DNA of 64,000 nt from Flavobacterium aerium (GCF_030766725.1 NZ_JARQWR010000004.1:1-64000); one strand, 5' to 3'. Counted from the stretch's first letter, positions 8,362 through 17,876 are shown. The notes: generated from the letters alone by a model not told the origin. Numbers and translations are program-made.

Positions 8362-9810
8362 TTAACCCACAGAACCTTCTAATGATATTTCAAGTAGTTT
8401 CTGTGCTTCCACTGCAAATTCCATTGGTAATTTATTTAATACTTCTTTACTAAATCCATTAACAATCAATGCAATTGCTTTTTCTGTTGGAATTCCTCTT
8501 TGATTACAATAAAAAACTTGGTCTTCTCCAATTTTGCTGGTCGTTGCCTCGTGTTCTACTTTGGCTGATGGATTTTTAGATTCAATGTATGGGAAAGTAT
8601 GTGCTCCACAGCTATTTCCCATTAAAAGAGAATCACATTGTGAAAAGTTTCTTGCATTGTCTGCTCTGGCACTAATTTGTACCAATCCTCTATAACTATT
8701 TTGAGACCTTCCTGCTGATATTCCTTTAGAAATAATAGTACTTTTTGTATTTTTTCCTAAATGAACCATTTTGGTTCCTGTATCTGCTTGTTGGAAATTA
8801 TTTGTTACAGCAATAGAATAAAATTCACCAATAGAATTGTCTCCTTTTAAGATACAAGATGGGTATTTCCAAGTCACTGCAGATCCTGTTTCAACTTGTG
8901 TCCATGAAATTTTTGCGTTTTTCTCACATAAACCTCTTTTGGTCACAAAATTGAATACACCGCCTTTACCTTCTTTATTTCCAGGATACCAGTTTTGTAC
9001 TGTTGAATATTTAATCTCAGCATTGTCCAAGGCGATTAATTCTACAACTGCAGCATGCAATTGATTTTCATCACGAGATGGTGCTGTACATCCTTCCAAA
9101 TAACTTACATAACTTCCTTCATCAGCAATTACTAGTGTTCTTTCAAACTGTCCAGTTCCTGCTTGATTGATACGGAAATAAGTAGATAATTCCATAGGAC
9201 AACGTACTCCTTTCGGAATATAACAGAACGAACCATCAGAAAATACTGCTGAGTTCAATGCTGCATAAAAATTATCCTTTTGTGGAACGATAGATCCTAT
9301 ATATTTTTGAACTAATTCAGGATGTTCTTTTATCGCTTCAGAAATGGAGCAAAAAATAATTCCTTTTTCATTCAGGGTTTTCTTGAATGTAGTTGCCACA
9401 GACACAGAGTCCATAACAATATCAACTGCTACTCCGGATAAAACTTTTTGTTCATCTAATGAAATCCCTAATTTCTTGAATGTTTCCAATAATTCAGGAT
9501 CAACTTCGTCTAAACTTTTATATTTATCTTTCTTTTTGGGAGCTGAATAATATGATATTGCTTGAAAATCTGGTTTTTGGTAATGTACATTGGCCCATTC
9601 TGGTTCTATCATTTCTTGCCAAGCACGGAAAGCTTCAATTCTCCAATCTGTCATCCATTGCGGTTCTTCTTTTTTCTTAGAAATCGCACGAACAATGTCT
9701 TCATTTAAGCCAATAGGAAAAGTTTCAGATTCAATATCGGTATAAAATCCGTACTCATACTCCTTGGTTTCGAGTTCAACTTTTAATTCTTCCTCTGTGT
9801 ATTTACTCAT
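8362..9810 (-). CDS. sufB: Fe-S cluster assembly scaffold SufB
   Basis: SufB is the core scaffold that receives sulfur from the desulfurase and holds the nascent cluster. The 482-residue length is normal for the family. Diagnostic segments are [20 protein letters not shown] in the middle, 'YLEGCTAP' after it, and near the C-terminus [20 protein letters not shown] followed by [20 protein letters not shown]. The expected cysteines are kept. It starts the sufBCD run. The 285 bases upstream, before iscA, carry a hairpin and possibly a weak internal promoter (TATTTTTG at 9948-9955, minus strand). Confidence 0.96.
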   Translation of the reverse strand: MSKYTEEELKVELETKEYEYGFYTDIESETFPIGLNEDIVRAISKKKEEPQWMTDWRIEAFRAWQEMIEPEWANVHYQKPDFQAISYYSAPKKKDKYKSLDEVDPELLETFKKLGISLDEQKVLSGVAVDIVMDSVSVATTFKKTLNEKGIIFCSISEAIKEHPELVQKYIGSIVPQKDNFYAALNSAVFSDGSFCYIPKGVRCPMELSTYFRINQAGTGQFERTLVIADEGSYVSYLEGCTAPSRDENQLHAAVVELIALDNAEIKYSTVQNWYPGNKEGKGGVFNFVTKRGLCEKNAKISWTQVETGSAVTWKYPSCILKGDNSIGEFYSIAVTNNFQQADTGTKMVHLGKNTKSTIISKGISAGRSQNSYRGLVQISARADNARNFSQCDSLLMGNSCGAHTFPYIESKNPSAKVEHEATTSKIGEDQVFYCNQRGIPTEKAIALIVNGFSKEVLNKLPMEFAVEAQKLLEISLEGSVG

Positions 9811-9898
9811 GTTTTTTATATTTAAAGTTTTACCACTTTAAGAAATACCTGGTTTTACCCTGTTTATTTCAAATGCTAAAAACTCTATCTTTTTTGAC

Positions 9899-9922
9899 CA
9901 ATACTGAGAGACCTCAGCATTG
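9899..9922 (-). promoter_or_regulatory. Intercistronic hairpin between iscA and sufB
   Basis: Two 10-base arms (9899-9908 and 9913-9922) pair around a four-base loop, 88 bases upstream of the sufB start codon. The one mismatch on the plus strand (A/C) is a G-U wobble in minus-strand RNA, so the structure fits the iscA-sufB message. It is not followed by U on that strand, so it is not a normal terminator. An RNA-stability or regulatory element is possible. Confidence 0.45.
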
Positions 9923-10095
9923 TATTTTTATGTCCATTATCAGTCTGCAAAAATAGGTACTCTTTTTGAAATAATCAGGATACATTTAACGGTTTTGGTC
10001 TTCCTTTTCACGGGAGATATTCGTTATTGCATCCTGATCTTCCATTTATTCACGTATTGGGAATATTGTTTTTTAAATAATTATTTTTCAGTCTG

Positions 10096-10425
10096 TTACA
10101 ATGAAAAACTTTCTCCACAACCGCATGTTCTGCTAGCATTTGGATTATTAAAAACAAATCCTTTACCGTTGATACCACCTGAAAACTCCAATATTGTTCC
10201 TGCTAAGTATAGAAAACTCTTTTTCTCTACTGCAATCTTTATATTATTATCTTCAAATATTTTATCGTCTTCATTTTTTGTTTTGTCGAATTTTAAATCA
10301 TACGACAAACCTGAGCAACCACCACTTTTTACGCCTACTCGCACGTAATCTGTAGCGCTGTCAAAACCATCATCGCTCATTAGGTCGACGATTTTTTTTC
10401 TAGCTGTATCAGATACTTTTATCAT
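10096..10425 (-). CDS. HesB/IscA family Fe-S carrier (SufA-type)
   Basis: A-type carriers accept Fe-S clusters from the scaffold and pass them to target proteins. This 109-residue protein is of normal length and keeps the three ligand cysteines, Cys 37 (in KSGGCSGLSYD), Cys 101 and Cys 103 (CGCGESF). It is the first gene of the minus-strand SUF set, 285 bases ahead of sufB, and has its own -7 element. Whether it should be called SufA, IscA or ErpA cannot be decided from sequence alone. The position in front of sufB favours a SufA role. Confidence 0.92.
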   Translation of the reverse strand: MIKVSDTARKKIVDLMSDDGFDSATDYVRVGVKSGGCSGLSYDLKFDKTKNEDDKIFEDNNIKIAVEKKSFLYLAGTILEFSGGINGKGFVFNNPNASRTCGCGESFSL

Positions 10426-10456
10426 AGTTCTAATTGATTTTGTCTAAATTAATATG

Positions 10457-10464
10457 CAAAGATA
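10457..10464 (-). promoter_or_regulatory. -7 element of the iscA/suf promoter
   Basis: TATCTTTGC on the minus strand matches TAnnTTTG exactly and would start transcription about 25 bases before the iscA start codon. No good -33 TTTG is present at the expected distance, so the promoter may be weak or need an activator. Confidence 0.55.
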
Positions 10465-10670
10465 CCACAATTATATTTTTTTATTACATAGGCTAACATT
10501 TTTATAACTTATCGTATGATAATTATCATCTATAATTTGGTTTATCTGAATATTCCATAATTTTTATGTTCTTTTTCTTCTGATTGTGATTCCTCTAAAT
10601 TTCACTTAAAAATCTATACTTCAAATTATTACATTTATTTCATTTCTTTAAATTCGTTCTGGAAGTATCT

Positions 10671-10701
10671 ATTGGTAGTTCATAATATTATCTGTAATTT
10701 G
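10671..10701 (+). promoter_or_regulatory. Promoter of the MBL hydrolase-subtilase pair
   Basis: ATTGG (10671-10675) is followed after 19 bases by TAATTTG (10695-10701), one base short of the full TAnnTTTG consensus. It lies 34 bases before the ATG. Confidence 0.45.
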
Positions 10702-10735
10702 CATCACTATTATAAAATTCAGAAAATCACAAAAA

Positions 10736-11596
10736 ATGAAATTATATCCTATAGAGTGTGGTAATTTTAAATTGGATGGTGGAGCGATGTTTGGTGTTGT
10801 TCCTAAAGTAATTTGGAATAAAACCAACCCTGCAGATGACAACAATATGATTGATCTTGCAACGCGTAGTATGTTAATTGAGGATGGAGATCGATTAATT
10901 TTAATTGATACTGGAATGGGCGACAAACAGTCTGAAAAATTCTTTGCTTATTATTATATGTGGGGTGATTATACTTTAGACAAATCGCTAGCCAAACATG
11001 GTTTTCACCGTGATGATATTACGGATGTTTTTATGACGCATTTGCATTTTGATCATTGTGGTGGAAGTGTACAATGGAATAAGGATCGTACAGGTTATGA
11101 ACCGGCCTTTAAAAATGCTCATTATTGGACGAATGAAAATCATTGGGAATGGGCTACACAGCCTAATGCTCGTGAAAAGGCTTCATTCTTGAAAGAGAAT
11201 ATTATTCCAATGCAGGAAAGTGGCCAATTAAAATTTATTTCTCAATTGGATAAACAGTTTCAAGAAAAATCAGAATTAGGTTTTGGAATTTTCTTTGCAG
11301 ATGGACATACCGAAAAGCAAATGATTCCACATATTCAATATCAGGATAAGACAATCGTTTATATGGCTGATTTACTTCCAACTGTAGGGCATTTACCAAT
11401 TCCTTATGTAATGGGGTATGATACTCGTCCTTTATTAACGCTGGATGAAAAATCACAATTCTTACATACTGCTGCAGATAAAAATTACTATTTATTCTTA
11501 GAGCATGATGCCCACAATCAAATTATAACGGTTGAACATACCGATAAAGGAGTTCGCTTAAAAGAGCGATTTACTTTTGAAGAAATCATAAGCTAG
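10736..11596 (+). CDS. MBL-fold metallo-hydrolase
   Basis: A 286-residue hydrolase of the metallo-beta-lactamase fold. The metal motif H-x-H-x-D-H is intact at His 102, His 104, Asp 106 and His 107 (THLHFDHCGG), after the usual IDTGMG strand-turn at residues 57-62. Later metal ligands are probably His 146 or nearby, the Asp in 'YMADLLPT', and the final His in 'LFLEHDAHN'. The arrangement resembles the lactonase/glyoxalase-like branch, but the substrate cannot be deduced. No signal peptide is present, so it acts in the cytoplasm. The subtilase gene begins 71 bases after its stop with no promoter or terminator visible, so the two probably form one transcript. Confidence 0.85.
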   Translation: MKLYPIECGNFKLDGGAMFGVVPKVIWNKTNPADDNNMIDLATRSMLIEDGDRLILIDTGMGDKQSEKFFAYYYMWGDYTLDKSLAKHGFHRDDITDVFMTHLHFDHCGGSVQWNKDRTGYEPAFKNAHYWTNENHWEWATQPNAREKASFLKENIIPMQESGQLKFISQLDKQFQEKSELGFGIFFADGHTEKQMIPHIQYQDKTIVYMADLLPTVGHLPIPYVMGYDTRPLLTLDEKSQFLHTAADKNYYLFLEHDAHNQIITVEHTDKGVRLKERFTFEEIIS

Positions 11597-11667
11597 TGTT
11601 AATAGCACTAGAGGATTTAATAAAAAAAAATAATTTAGACGAATATTTCAAATTTAAACTAAACATA

Positions 11668-13284
11668 ATGAGATTAATAAAACCAATTTATTTTTCGGCT
11701 ATTTTGGGACTTGCCCTTACAGGTTGTGGTGCTTCCAAAGTAATTACTTCTGCAGCTCCCATTACCAACATTGATAATATTGCTTTAAAAAATGCTCCTC
11801 TTTCTGATTCAAATCTAAAACGTTGGAGTCATTTGGATATTATTAAGGACACTGTTCCTGGAATGAGTGTTGATAAAGCTTATGCTGAATTACTGAAAAA
11901 TAAAAAAGGAGTAAAAGTTGTTGTTGGTGTTGTGGACTCTGGTGTTGACATTGATCATGAAGATTTAAAATCTATAATCTGGGTCAATAAAAATGAGATT
12001 CCTGGAAATGGTATTGATGATGATAACAATGGATTCATTGATGATGTTCACGGATGGAACTTTTTAGGAAATGTAAGTAATGAAAATCTTGAAATTGTAC
12101 GTCTTATTAAAAAGGGTGATGACGGTTCTCAGGCTTATAAAGATGCCAAAGCATTATATGATAAAGATTATGCTGAAGCTTTAGGAAACAAACAACAATT
12201 GGATTTTATCTTAAATGCTGATAAAGCAATTAGAGATAATTTGAAAAAGGATAATTATACTTTAGAAGATGTTAAGGCAATCTTGACTCGTGATGCTACT
12301 TTAGGGCAAGCAAAGATGGTAATGGCTCAGGTATTGAGTAAAACGGATAAAGCAAAATTCGACAAAGAGATTGAAGGATTTAAAGATCATGTTTACGATC
12401 AATTGAACTACAATTTGAATCTACAATTTGAAGGTAGAAAGGGTAAAGCTTTGGATAAAAACCCAGATGATATTACGGATAATAAGTATGGTAATAATAA
12501 TGTAACGGGTCCAGACAAAAAAGATGCAAAACATGGAACGCATGTATCTGGGATTATTGCTGGTATTCGTAATAACGGAAAAGGTGGCGACGGTGTCGCA
12601 AACAATGTTGAAATCATGGCGGTTAGAGCTGTTCCTAACGGGGATGAGTACGATAAAGACATCGCTTTAGCATTACGTTATGCTGTAGATAATGGAGCAA
12701 AAGTAATCAATACAAGTTTTGGTAAATATTACTCTCCGCACAAAGAATGGGTTTATGATGCTATAAAATATGCTGGAGAAAAAGATGTATTAATTGTGAA
12801 TGCTGCTGGAAATGAAGGTTATGATTTGAATACTAAAAATGTATATCCGAATGATTCTGAAAATATGGGTCCTGAAGTATCTAATACATTCTTGACGGTT
12901 GGTGCATTGAATGTATCTTATGGTTCTAATTTAGTAGCAGACTTTTCAAACTACGGAACGTATGATGTAGATGTATTTGCTCCGGGTGTAGAAATTTACT
13001 CTACTACTCCAAATGATACTTATGAATTTTTACAAGGAACTTCAATGGCTGCCCCTAATGTTGCTGGTGTAGCTGCTTTAATTCGTTCTTATTATCCTAC
13101 ACTTACTGCTGCACAGGTAAAACAGATTATCATGGAATCTGGTATTCCTACAAAAATTGAAGTGGCACTAGATGGTGATAAATCAAACAAACGTTCTTTT
13201 GCAGAGGTTTCTAAAACAGGAAGAATGGTTAATGCTTATAATGCATTAATCTTAGCTGAAAAAATGACCAACACCAAAAAATAA
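11668..13284 (+). CDS. S8 family serine peptidase (subtilase), lipoprotein
   Basis: A secreted subtilisin-type protease anchored as a lipoprotein. From the ATG at 11668 it is 538 residues, starting with a lipoprotein signal whose lipobox is LTGC (Cys 20). The catalytic triad is Asp 90 (VVDSGVD), His 289 (KHGTHVSG) and Ser 459 (GTSMAAP). About 200 residues lie between Asp and His, much more than in subtilisin. This insert is rich in charged helices and is typical of a Bacteroidota subgroup. A longer reading from GTG at 11596 overlaps the previous stop and would put 24 hydrophilic residues before the signal, so I reject it. A strong terminator follows. Confidence 0.92.
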   Translation: MRLIKPIYFSAILGLALTGCGASKVITSAAPITNIDNIALKNAPLSDSNLKRWSHLDIIKDTVPGMSVDKAYAELLKNKKGVKVVVGVVDSGVDIDHEDLKSIIWVNKNEIPGNGIDDDNNGFIDDVHGWNFLGNVSNENLEIVRLIKKGDDGSQAYKDAKALYDKDYAEALGNKQQLDFILNADKAIRDNLKKDNYTLEDVKAILTRDATLGQAKMVMAQVLSKTDKAKFDKEIEGFKDHVYDQLNYNLNLQFEGRKGKALDKNPDDITDNKYGNNNVTGPDKKDAKHGTHVSGIIAGIRNNGKGGDGVANNVEIMAVRAVPNGDEYDKDIALALRYAVDNGAKVINTSFGKYYSPHKEWVYDAIKYAGEKDVLIVNAAGNEGYDLNTKNVYPNDSENMGPEVSNTFLTVGALNVSYGSNLVADFSNYGTYDVDVFAPGVEIYSTTPNDTYEFLQGTSMAAPNVAGVAALIRSYYPTLTAAQVKQIIMESGIPTKIEVALDGDKSNKRSFAEVSKTGRMVNAYNALILAEKMTNTKK

Positions 13285-13302
13285 TACAAATATCTTTTAT
13301 AT

Positions 13303-13330
13303 GGGAAGGATGGGTATCCTTCCCTTTTTA
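13303..13330 (+). terminator. Rho-independent terminator after the subtilase
   Basis: A perfect 9-bp stem GGGAAGGAT/ATCCTTCCC (13303-13324) with loop GGGT is followed by TTTTTATTTT, 19 bases after the stop codon. Confidence 0.9.
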
Positions 13331-13341
13331 TTTTATTCCTC

Positions 13342-15231
13342 ATGAAAAAAACATTTTTAATTACTTTTATTTTAGGTACATTCTTTACCGTTGCCGCACA
13401 AAATAATACGGCAAGACCTTTTTATTGGCAACAGCACGTTGACTATAAAATGGACGTGAATATGGATGTGAAAAACTTCCAATACAAGGGAAAACAAGAA
13501 TTGGTCTATACCAATAACTCTCCTGATACTTTGAAAAAAGTATTTTATCATTTATACAGTAATGCGTTTCAGCCGGGAAGTGAAATGGATATCCGATTAC
13601 AAACTATTGCCGATCCTGATAAACGTATGGTACGCTCTTTTAAATCTGCTAATAAAGAAATAAAAGAAAGTAGAATTAGTAGCTTAAAACCAAATGAAAT
13701 TGGCTACTTGAAAATCACTAATTTTAAACAGGATGGACTAGAGGCAATTACAAAAGTAACAGGAACTGTTCTTGAAGTAACTTTAGCAAAACCTATTCTA
13801 CCTGGAGCAAAAACAAAATTCAACTTGGATTTTGATGGTCAGGTACCATTACAAATTCGTCGTTCTGGACGAAATAGTGAAGAAGGTATTGCATTATCAA
13901 TGACACAATGGTATCCAAAATTAGCAGAATATGATTTTGAAGGATGGCATGCTGATCCATACATGGGAAGAGAGTTCCATGGTGTATGGGGTGATTTTGA
14001 TGTGAAAATTACAATCGATAAAGATTATATTTTAGGTGGGTCAGGTTACTTACAAAACAAAAATGAAATTGGATACGGATATGAAGATGCTGGTGTTGTT
14101 GTAAAGCGTGATAAAAAAGCAAAAACATTGACTTGGCACTTTAATGCTCCAATGGTTCATGACTTTACTTGGGCTGCAGATAAAGATTATATCCATGATG
14201 TAGTAAAAGGTCCAAATAACGTTGATCTACATTTCTTATATAAAAATGAAGCTTCTGTTAAAGAAAACTGGAAAAAGCTAGAGCCAAAAACAGCGGAATT
14301 AATGGAGTTCTTCAATACAACTGTTGGTCAATATCCTTACAAGCAGTATTCTGTAATACAAGGTGGAGATGGTGGAATGGAGTATGCAATGTGTACTTTA
14401 ATTACTGGTAAAAGGAGTGTAAATAGTTTAATAGGTGTAACAGCTCACGAGATGGCGCACTCTTGGTTCCAACATGTATTGGCGACAAATGAGTCAAAAC
14501 ACGAATGGATGGACGAAGGTTTTACTTCTTTTATTTCTGACTTAGCGATGGCTAAAATCGTAGGTGGCAAAGATAATGAAGATGCATTCCAAAGTGCCTA
14601 CAATAACTATTTCTATATGGTCGCTACGGGTAAAGAACAACCACAAACTACGCATGGAGATCGTTATGATACAAATCTAAACTATGGTATTACTGCTTAC
14701 AGTAAAGGAACTGTTTTTCTTTCTCAACTAGGTTATTTAATTGGAAGTGATAAAATGATGGAAACTTTAAAACGTTATTTCCATGATTATAAATTCACAC
14801 ATCCAACACCAAACGATTTTAAAAGAGCAGCTGAAAAAACATCTGGCGCCGAATTAGATTGGTATTTAACAGATTGGACACAAACTACAAATACCATTGA
14901 TTACGGTATTAAAGACGTGAAAGAAGATGGAAAAAATACAACCGTAACATTGGAACGTATTGGTAGAATGCCAATGCCTTTGGATATCTTAGTCGAATAC
15001 AAAGATGGTTCACAAGAAACGTACTATGTACCATTGCGTATGATGCATTTCACAAAAGAAAATCCATACCCTGAATTAAAAAGAACTATTTTGACAGAAT
15101 GGGCTTGGGCTTTCCCTACTTATGAATTCAAAATTGCAAAAGATAAAAAAGAGATTAAAACCATAGTAATTGATCCATCAGGATTTATGGCGGATATCAA
15201 AAAAGAAAATAACGTATTCAAACAGGACTAA
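13342..15231 (+). CDS. M1 family metallopeptidase
   Basis: A secreted zinc aminopeptidase-like enzyme of 629 residues. A signal peptide (MKKTFLITFILGTFFTVAAQ) is followed by the N-terminal beta domain and the gluzincin catalytic domain. The zinc site is complete: His 369, Glu 370 and His 373 (HEMAH), with the second Glu at 392 in WMDEGF, exactly 18 residues on. The GAMEN-type substrate motif appears as GGMEYAM just upstream. It ends without a sorting domain, so it is likely periplasmic. It starts 18 bases beyond a terminator and probably has its own, unrecognised promoter or is reached by read-through. Confidence 0.93.
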   Translation: MKKTFLITFILGTFFTVAAQNNTARPFYWQQHVDYKMDVNMDVKNFQYKGKQELVYTNNSPDTLKKVFYHLYSNAFQPGSEMDIRLQTIADPDKRMVRSFKSANKEIKESRISSLKPNEIGYLKITNFKQDGLEAITKVTGTVLEVTLAKPILPGAKTKFNLDFDGQVPLQIRRSGRNSEEGIALSMTQWYPKLAEYDFEGWHADPYMGREFHGVWGDFDVKITIDKDYILGGSGYLQNKNEIGYGYEDAGVVVKRDKKAKTLTWHFNAPMVHDFTWAADKDYIHDVVKGPNNVDLHFLYKNEASVKENWKKLEPKTAELMEFFNTTVGQYPYKQYSVIQGGDGGMEYAMCTLITGKRSVNSLIGVTAHEMAHSWFQHVLATNESKHEWMDEGFTSFISDLAMAKIVGGKDNEDAFQSAYNNYFYMVATGKEQPQTTHGDRYDTNLNYGITAYSKGTVFLSQLGYLIGSDKMMETLKRYFHDYKFTHPTPNDFKRAAEKTSGAELDWYLTDWTQTTNTIDYGIKDVKEDGKNTTVTLERIGRMPMPLDILVEYKDGSQETYYVPLRMMHFTKENPYPELKRTILTEWAWAFPTYEFKIAKDKKEIKTIVIDPSGFMADIKKENNVFKQD

Positions 15232-15262
15232 TGTTTTAGATACTGTTTTATAGATTTAAGGC

Positions 15263-15312
15263 ACCCCAATTCTCATCCTAATATAAATGGAAGGAATTGG
15301 GGTTCTATATTA
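15263..15312 (+). terminator. Probable terminator after the M1 peptidase
   Basis: Arms ACCCCAATT and AATTGGGGT (15263-15303) pair around a long 23-base loop and are followed by T-rich sequence, about 30 bases after the stop codon. The long loop makes it a weaker case than the other hairpins. Confidence 0.5.
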
Positions 15313-15340
15313 TTATCTGACCTTCTAAAAAAGATACACT

Positions 15341-16045
15341 ATGAATTATTTAAAAATTACTTTTTTACTTCTAGTAACAACTACTGTTTTTGGACAATCC
15401 AAAAACTTCATCGATGCTCCATACATAGAAACCTCAGCGAAAGTAGATACCTTAGTCTCTCCTGACAAAATTTATCTAAATATTCTAATCTCTGAAAAAG
15501 ATACTAGAGGAAAAGTCTCCGTAGAGGATTTAGAAAGAAAAATGACTGATAAATTAAAAAGTCTACAAATTGATCTTGCTAAACAATTGACATTAATAGA
15601 TTTATCAAGCAATTTCAAAAAATATTTTTTTAAACAACAAGATATTCAAAAATCCAAACTCTATTCTCTTTTAGTATACGATGCAAAGACTGCAGGTCAG
15701 GTTATTGTAGCGCTTGAAAATGAGAGCATCTCTAATATAATTCTTGAAAAAACAGAATATTCTAAAATTGAATCCTTAAAACTATTACTAAAAAGTAGAG
15801 CTATCATTAAGGCCAAGCAAACTGCTAATGCAATGATTACACCTTTAAATCAGAAAGTAGGCACTCCTCTTTTTATATCGGATACAAATTCAAATATTAC
15901 AAATTTCTTACAAGGTAGTGCCAATGGAATAAGCATTAGAGGAGTAAGAAGTATGATGCCTGAATATAATTCAAATACTGAAGAAATAGAATTTAAAAAA
16001 ATTAAAATCGAAATTGAAGTGTATGCCAAATTCAAAATTGACTAA
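15341..16045 (+). CDS. SIMPL domain (DUF541) periplasmic protein
   Basis: A 234-residue exported protein with a signal peptide ending at TTVFGQ (residue 19) and one SIMPL domain covering most of the rest. The signs are the opening strand 'SAKVDTLVSPDKIYLNI', the central helix that pairs runs of residues, and the closing 'IEIEVYAKF' strand. Family members are periplasmic or outer-membrane associated. Their molecular role is unclear; oxidative stress has been proposed for some. It stands alone between two terminators. Confidence 0.75.
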   Translation: MNYLKITFLLLVTTTVFGQSKNFIDAPYIETSAKVDTLVSPDKIYLNILISEKDTRGKVSVEDLERKMTDKLKSLQIDLAKQLTLIDLSSNFKKYFFKQQDIQKSKLYSLLVYDAKTAGQVIVALENESISNIILEKTEYSKIESLKLLLKSRAIIKAKQTANAMITPLNQKVGTPLFISDTNSNITNFLQGSANGISIRGVRSMMPEYNSNTEEIEFKKIKIEIEVYAKFKID

Positions 16046-16078
16046 GGCACAATTAAGACAGATTTCTTTAAAAACAAT

Positions 16079-16114
16079 AAAAAACGGCAAGACTAACATC
16101 TTGCCGTTTTTTTA
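16079..16114 (+). terminator. Rho-independent terminator after the SIMPL gene
   Basis: A perfect 12-bp stem (AAAACGGCAAGA / TCTTGCCGTTTT) with a six-base loop runs straight into TTTTTTT, about 35 bases after the stop codon. Confidence 0.92.
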
Positions 16115-16143
16115 TTACATTTAGACATCATTCCAACTTCTTT

Positions 16144-17406
16144 ATGAACAAGACGCTCAAAACATTTTTAATTCTTGCGGGTAGTGTTATTCTCGTTGCT
16201 ATTTTAGGTACAGCATTGGGCATGGATGGTTTTGTGATGCTCTTTTTGATGACCTTTATGATTGTGATTTCTCTCCTTATTGTAATTGGAGTATCAATAC
16301 AGCAATCCCGAAAAAAATATTTAGATCTGGATAATAGTGGGAAGAAAAAATTCAGAAAAAGAATGTTTATTATTAGTATAATCACTGTAATAATTTTAAT
16401 TGTTGGATGGATTATACTATCCTTCCAATCAGGTTATATTCTTCCGCAAAGAGACCAACATAAGGATTGGAGCTACTTTCCAAAAAGCAGTAATTCTAAT
16501 GTTAGTATACGTGCTTTAGATAGTCTTTATATTTATAATCTAGAACCGATAAAAGGAACCGAAAACTACCTCATTTCTTTTGCAAAAGACAGTCTGAGAT
16601 TTGGTGGTGGTACCGAAGAGGTTTTTTATGGCATTATCAATGCACAAGGAGATTTCAAAGTACAATATGATAAAGCTGTAACGGTTTATATTGATAATGA
16701 TCGTATTATATTCAGTGAAATTATATATGGGGATAATCCAGATACAACTTATTGTGATGTATACGATTCCAAAACATTAGCTCTGAAAAAAGAAATCATT
16801 CAATCGATTACACTCCCTGAAACATATGATTCCTATTCTGGTTCCTATGCAACTGATGCGGGTAAAGAGTTGTATATTAAAAAATACCGTACTGCTTTTT
16901 TTGAAAATCTAAGGGGAATCAAAACATTCTCTGATAAAGCAATCTATCCTGCCAGTGATAAAAATAGGGGCTTTGCAATTTATTCTGACAAAAATGGCAC
17001 TTTATATCAAATTCAAAATTCAAACGATGTTTATTCTTTGGATGTTCTTGCTCCGCAATGCGCTGGATATGATTTAGAGCTATCGGCATTTGAAGCGACA
17101 ACCCTTTCCGAAAACATTAAAATGTCAAGTCCACCCATTGTTTATAAGAATAACCTCAACAGTGGTGTATCGATTGGTTATGGAAATCCCAATTCAAATG
17201 GCGATGAAGTGTACTTTCGCTTTTATCAAACTTGGTTAATGTATTATACAGTAACATTAGGCAAAACCATAACTTCCTTTAAAATAGAAGGAGGGAAAAA
17301 AAAATATCCCTATGTTCGTTTCTACCAATTAAATACCCTGAAGAAAGATACTGATGCTTTGTATATCGTTGCTAAAAGTAGGGTTTGGAAAATTCAAAAG
17401 AAATAG
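16144..17406 (+). CDS. Membrane protein of unknown function
   Basis: I do not recognise the family of this 420-residue protein. It opens with three hydrophobic helices (about residues 7-27, 30-52 and 72-95), with a basic loop (RKKYLDLDNSGKKKFRKR) between the second and third. After these come about 320 residues of polar sequence that would lie outside the membrane. That part is rich in short Tyr/Asp strands and has recurring 'YSDKNGTLYQIQ'-like turns, suggesting a beta-propeller or similar all-beta fold. No catalytic motif is visible. It follows a terminator and precedes the MORN-like gene by 66 bases on the same strand. Confidence 0.7.
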   Translation: MNKTLKTFLILAGSVILVAILGTALGMDGFVMLFLMTFMIVISLLIVIGVSIQQSRKKYLDLDNSGKKKFRKRMFIISIITVIILIVGWIILSFQSGYILPQRDQHKDWSYFPKSSNSNVSIRALDSLYIYNLEPIKGTENYLISFAKDSLRFGGGTEEVFYGIINAQGDFKVQYDKAVTVYIDNDRIIFSEIIYGDNPDTTYCDVYDSKTLALKKEIIQSITLPETYDSYSGSYATDAGKELYIKKYRTAFFENLRGIKTFSDKAIYPASDKNRGFAIYSDKNGTLYQIQNSNDVYSLDVLAPQCAGYDLELSAFEATTLSENIKMSSPPIVYKNNLNSGVSIGYGNPNSNGDEVYFRFYQTWLMYYTVTLGKTITSFKIEGGKKKYPYVRFYQLNTLKKDTDALYIVAKSRVWKIQKK

Positions 17407-17472
17407 AGGTTGTTCCATTTTTGATTTTTAGTATATTTCAAATTCTTTACTAATGAATTAATTCCCAAGAAT

Positions 17473-17751
17473 ATGTTGGATAAAAAAGTATATGCAAATG
17501 GACAAGTTGTTTATGAAAAAATAGGGGAACAACTAACTTATTTTTACAAAAACGGAACCCTAAAAGCAGTAGGTCCCTTTATTGAAAATCTGATGGAAGG
17601 CGAATGGAAATTCTATCGGGAAACAGGACAACTCTGGCAAATTGGCAATTTTAAAACGGGGAAGAAAAATGGTTCTTGGATTCGCTATGATCGAAATGAT
17701 ACAATTGAATATCAGGAAACTTTTGAATTGGATAAAATCATTAAAAAATAA
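17473..17751 (+). CDS. Small MORN-variant repeat protein
   Basis: A 92-residue protein made of about three repeats of the short pattern 'G-x-(W/L)-x-x-(Y/F)-x-x-x-G-x-(L/W)' (for example EGEWKFYRETGQLWQIGNF). This is the MORN-variant repeat found in proteins often labelled YwqK-family antitoxins. There is no toxin gene beside it, so that label should not be taken literally. No signal peptide. It lies between the unknown membrane protein and rnpA on the plus strand. Confidence 0.7.
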   Translation: MLDKKVYANGQVVYEKIGEQLTYFYKNGTLKAVGPFIENLMEGEWKFYRETGQLWQIGNFKTGKKNGSWIRYDRNDTIEYQETFELDKIIKK

Positions 17752-17868
17752 TTCAACCTCAACCCAATACTATACTTATTTCATTACTCTATTTCATTCG
17801 TTATAAACGGAATACGAATTAAAAACACGGAATGTGCTGGCTTATGCTGTAAGGAAACGGGAACTTCG

Positions 17869-17876
17869 TAACTTTG
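17869..17876 (+). promoter_or_regulatory. -7 element of rnpA
   Basis: TAACTTTGCCC matches TAnnTTTG 15 bases before the chosen ATG of rnpA, giving a 5' leader of only about ten bases. The -33 region is not conserved. A TTG start in frame at 17874 falls inside this element and is therefore unlikely to be used. Confidence 0.6.

Larger units (their letters stand above)
10426..10735. other. Divergent promoter region between iscA and the MBL hydrolase
   Basis: This 310-base gene-free stretch separates divergent genes. It contains a -7 element for iscA on the minus strand and a promoter for the plus-strand hydrolase near its right end. The AT-rich middle shows no other recognisable structure. Confidence 0.6.

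Noticed and set aside
9920..10348. 142-codon plus-strand frame across iscA and the iscA-sufB gap
   Set aside because: It runs antisense through the well-conserved iscA gene, has a low-complexity Phe/Leu-rich composition and no promoter; a shadow frame.
17473..17751. Antitoxin of a toxin-antitoxin pair
   Set aside because: The YwqK-type label comes from MORN-like repeats only; no toxin gene stands beside it.
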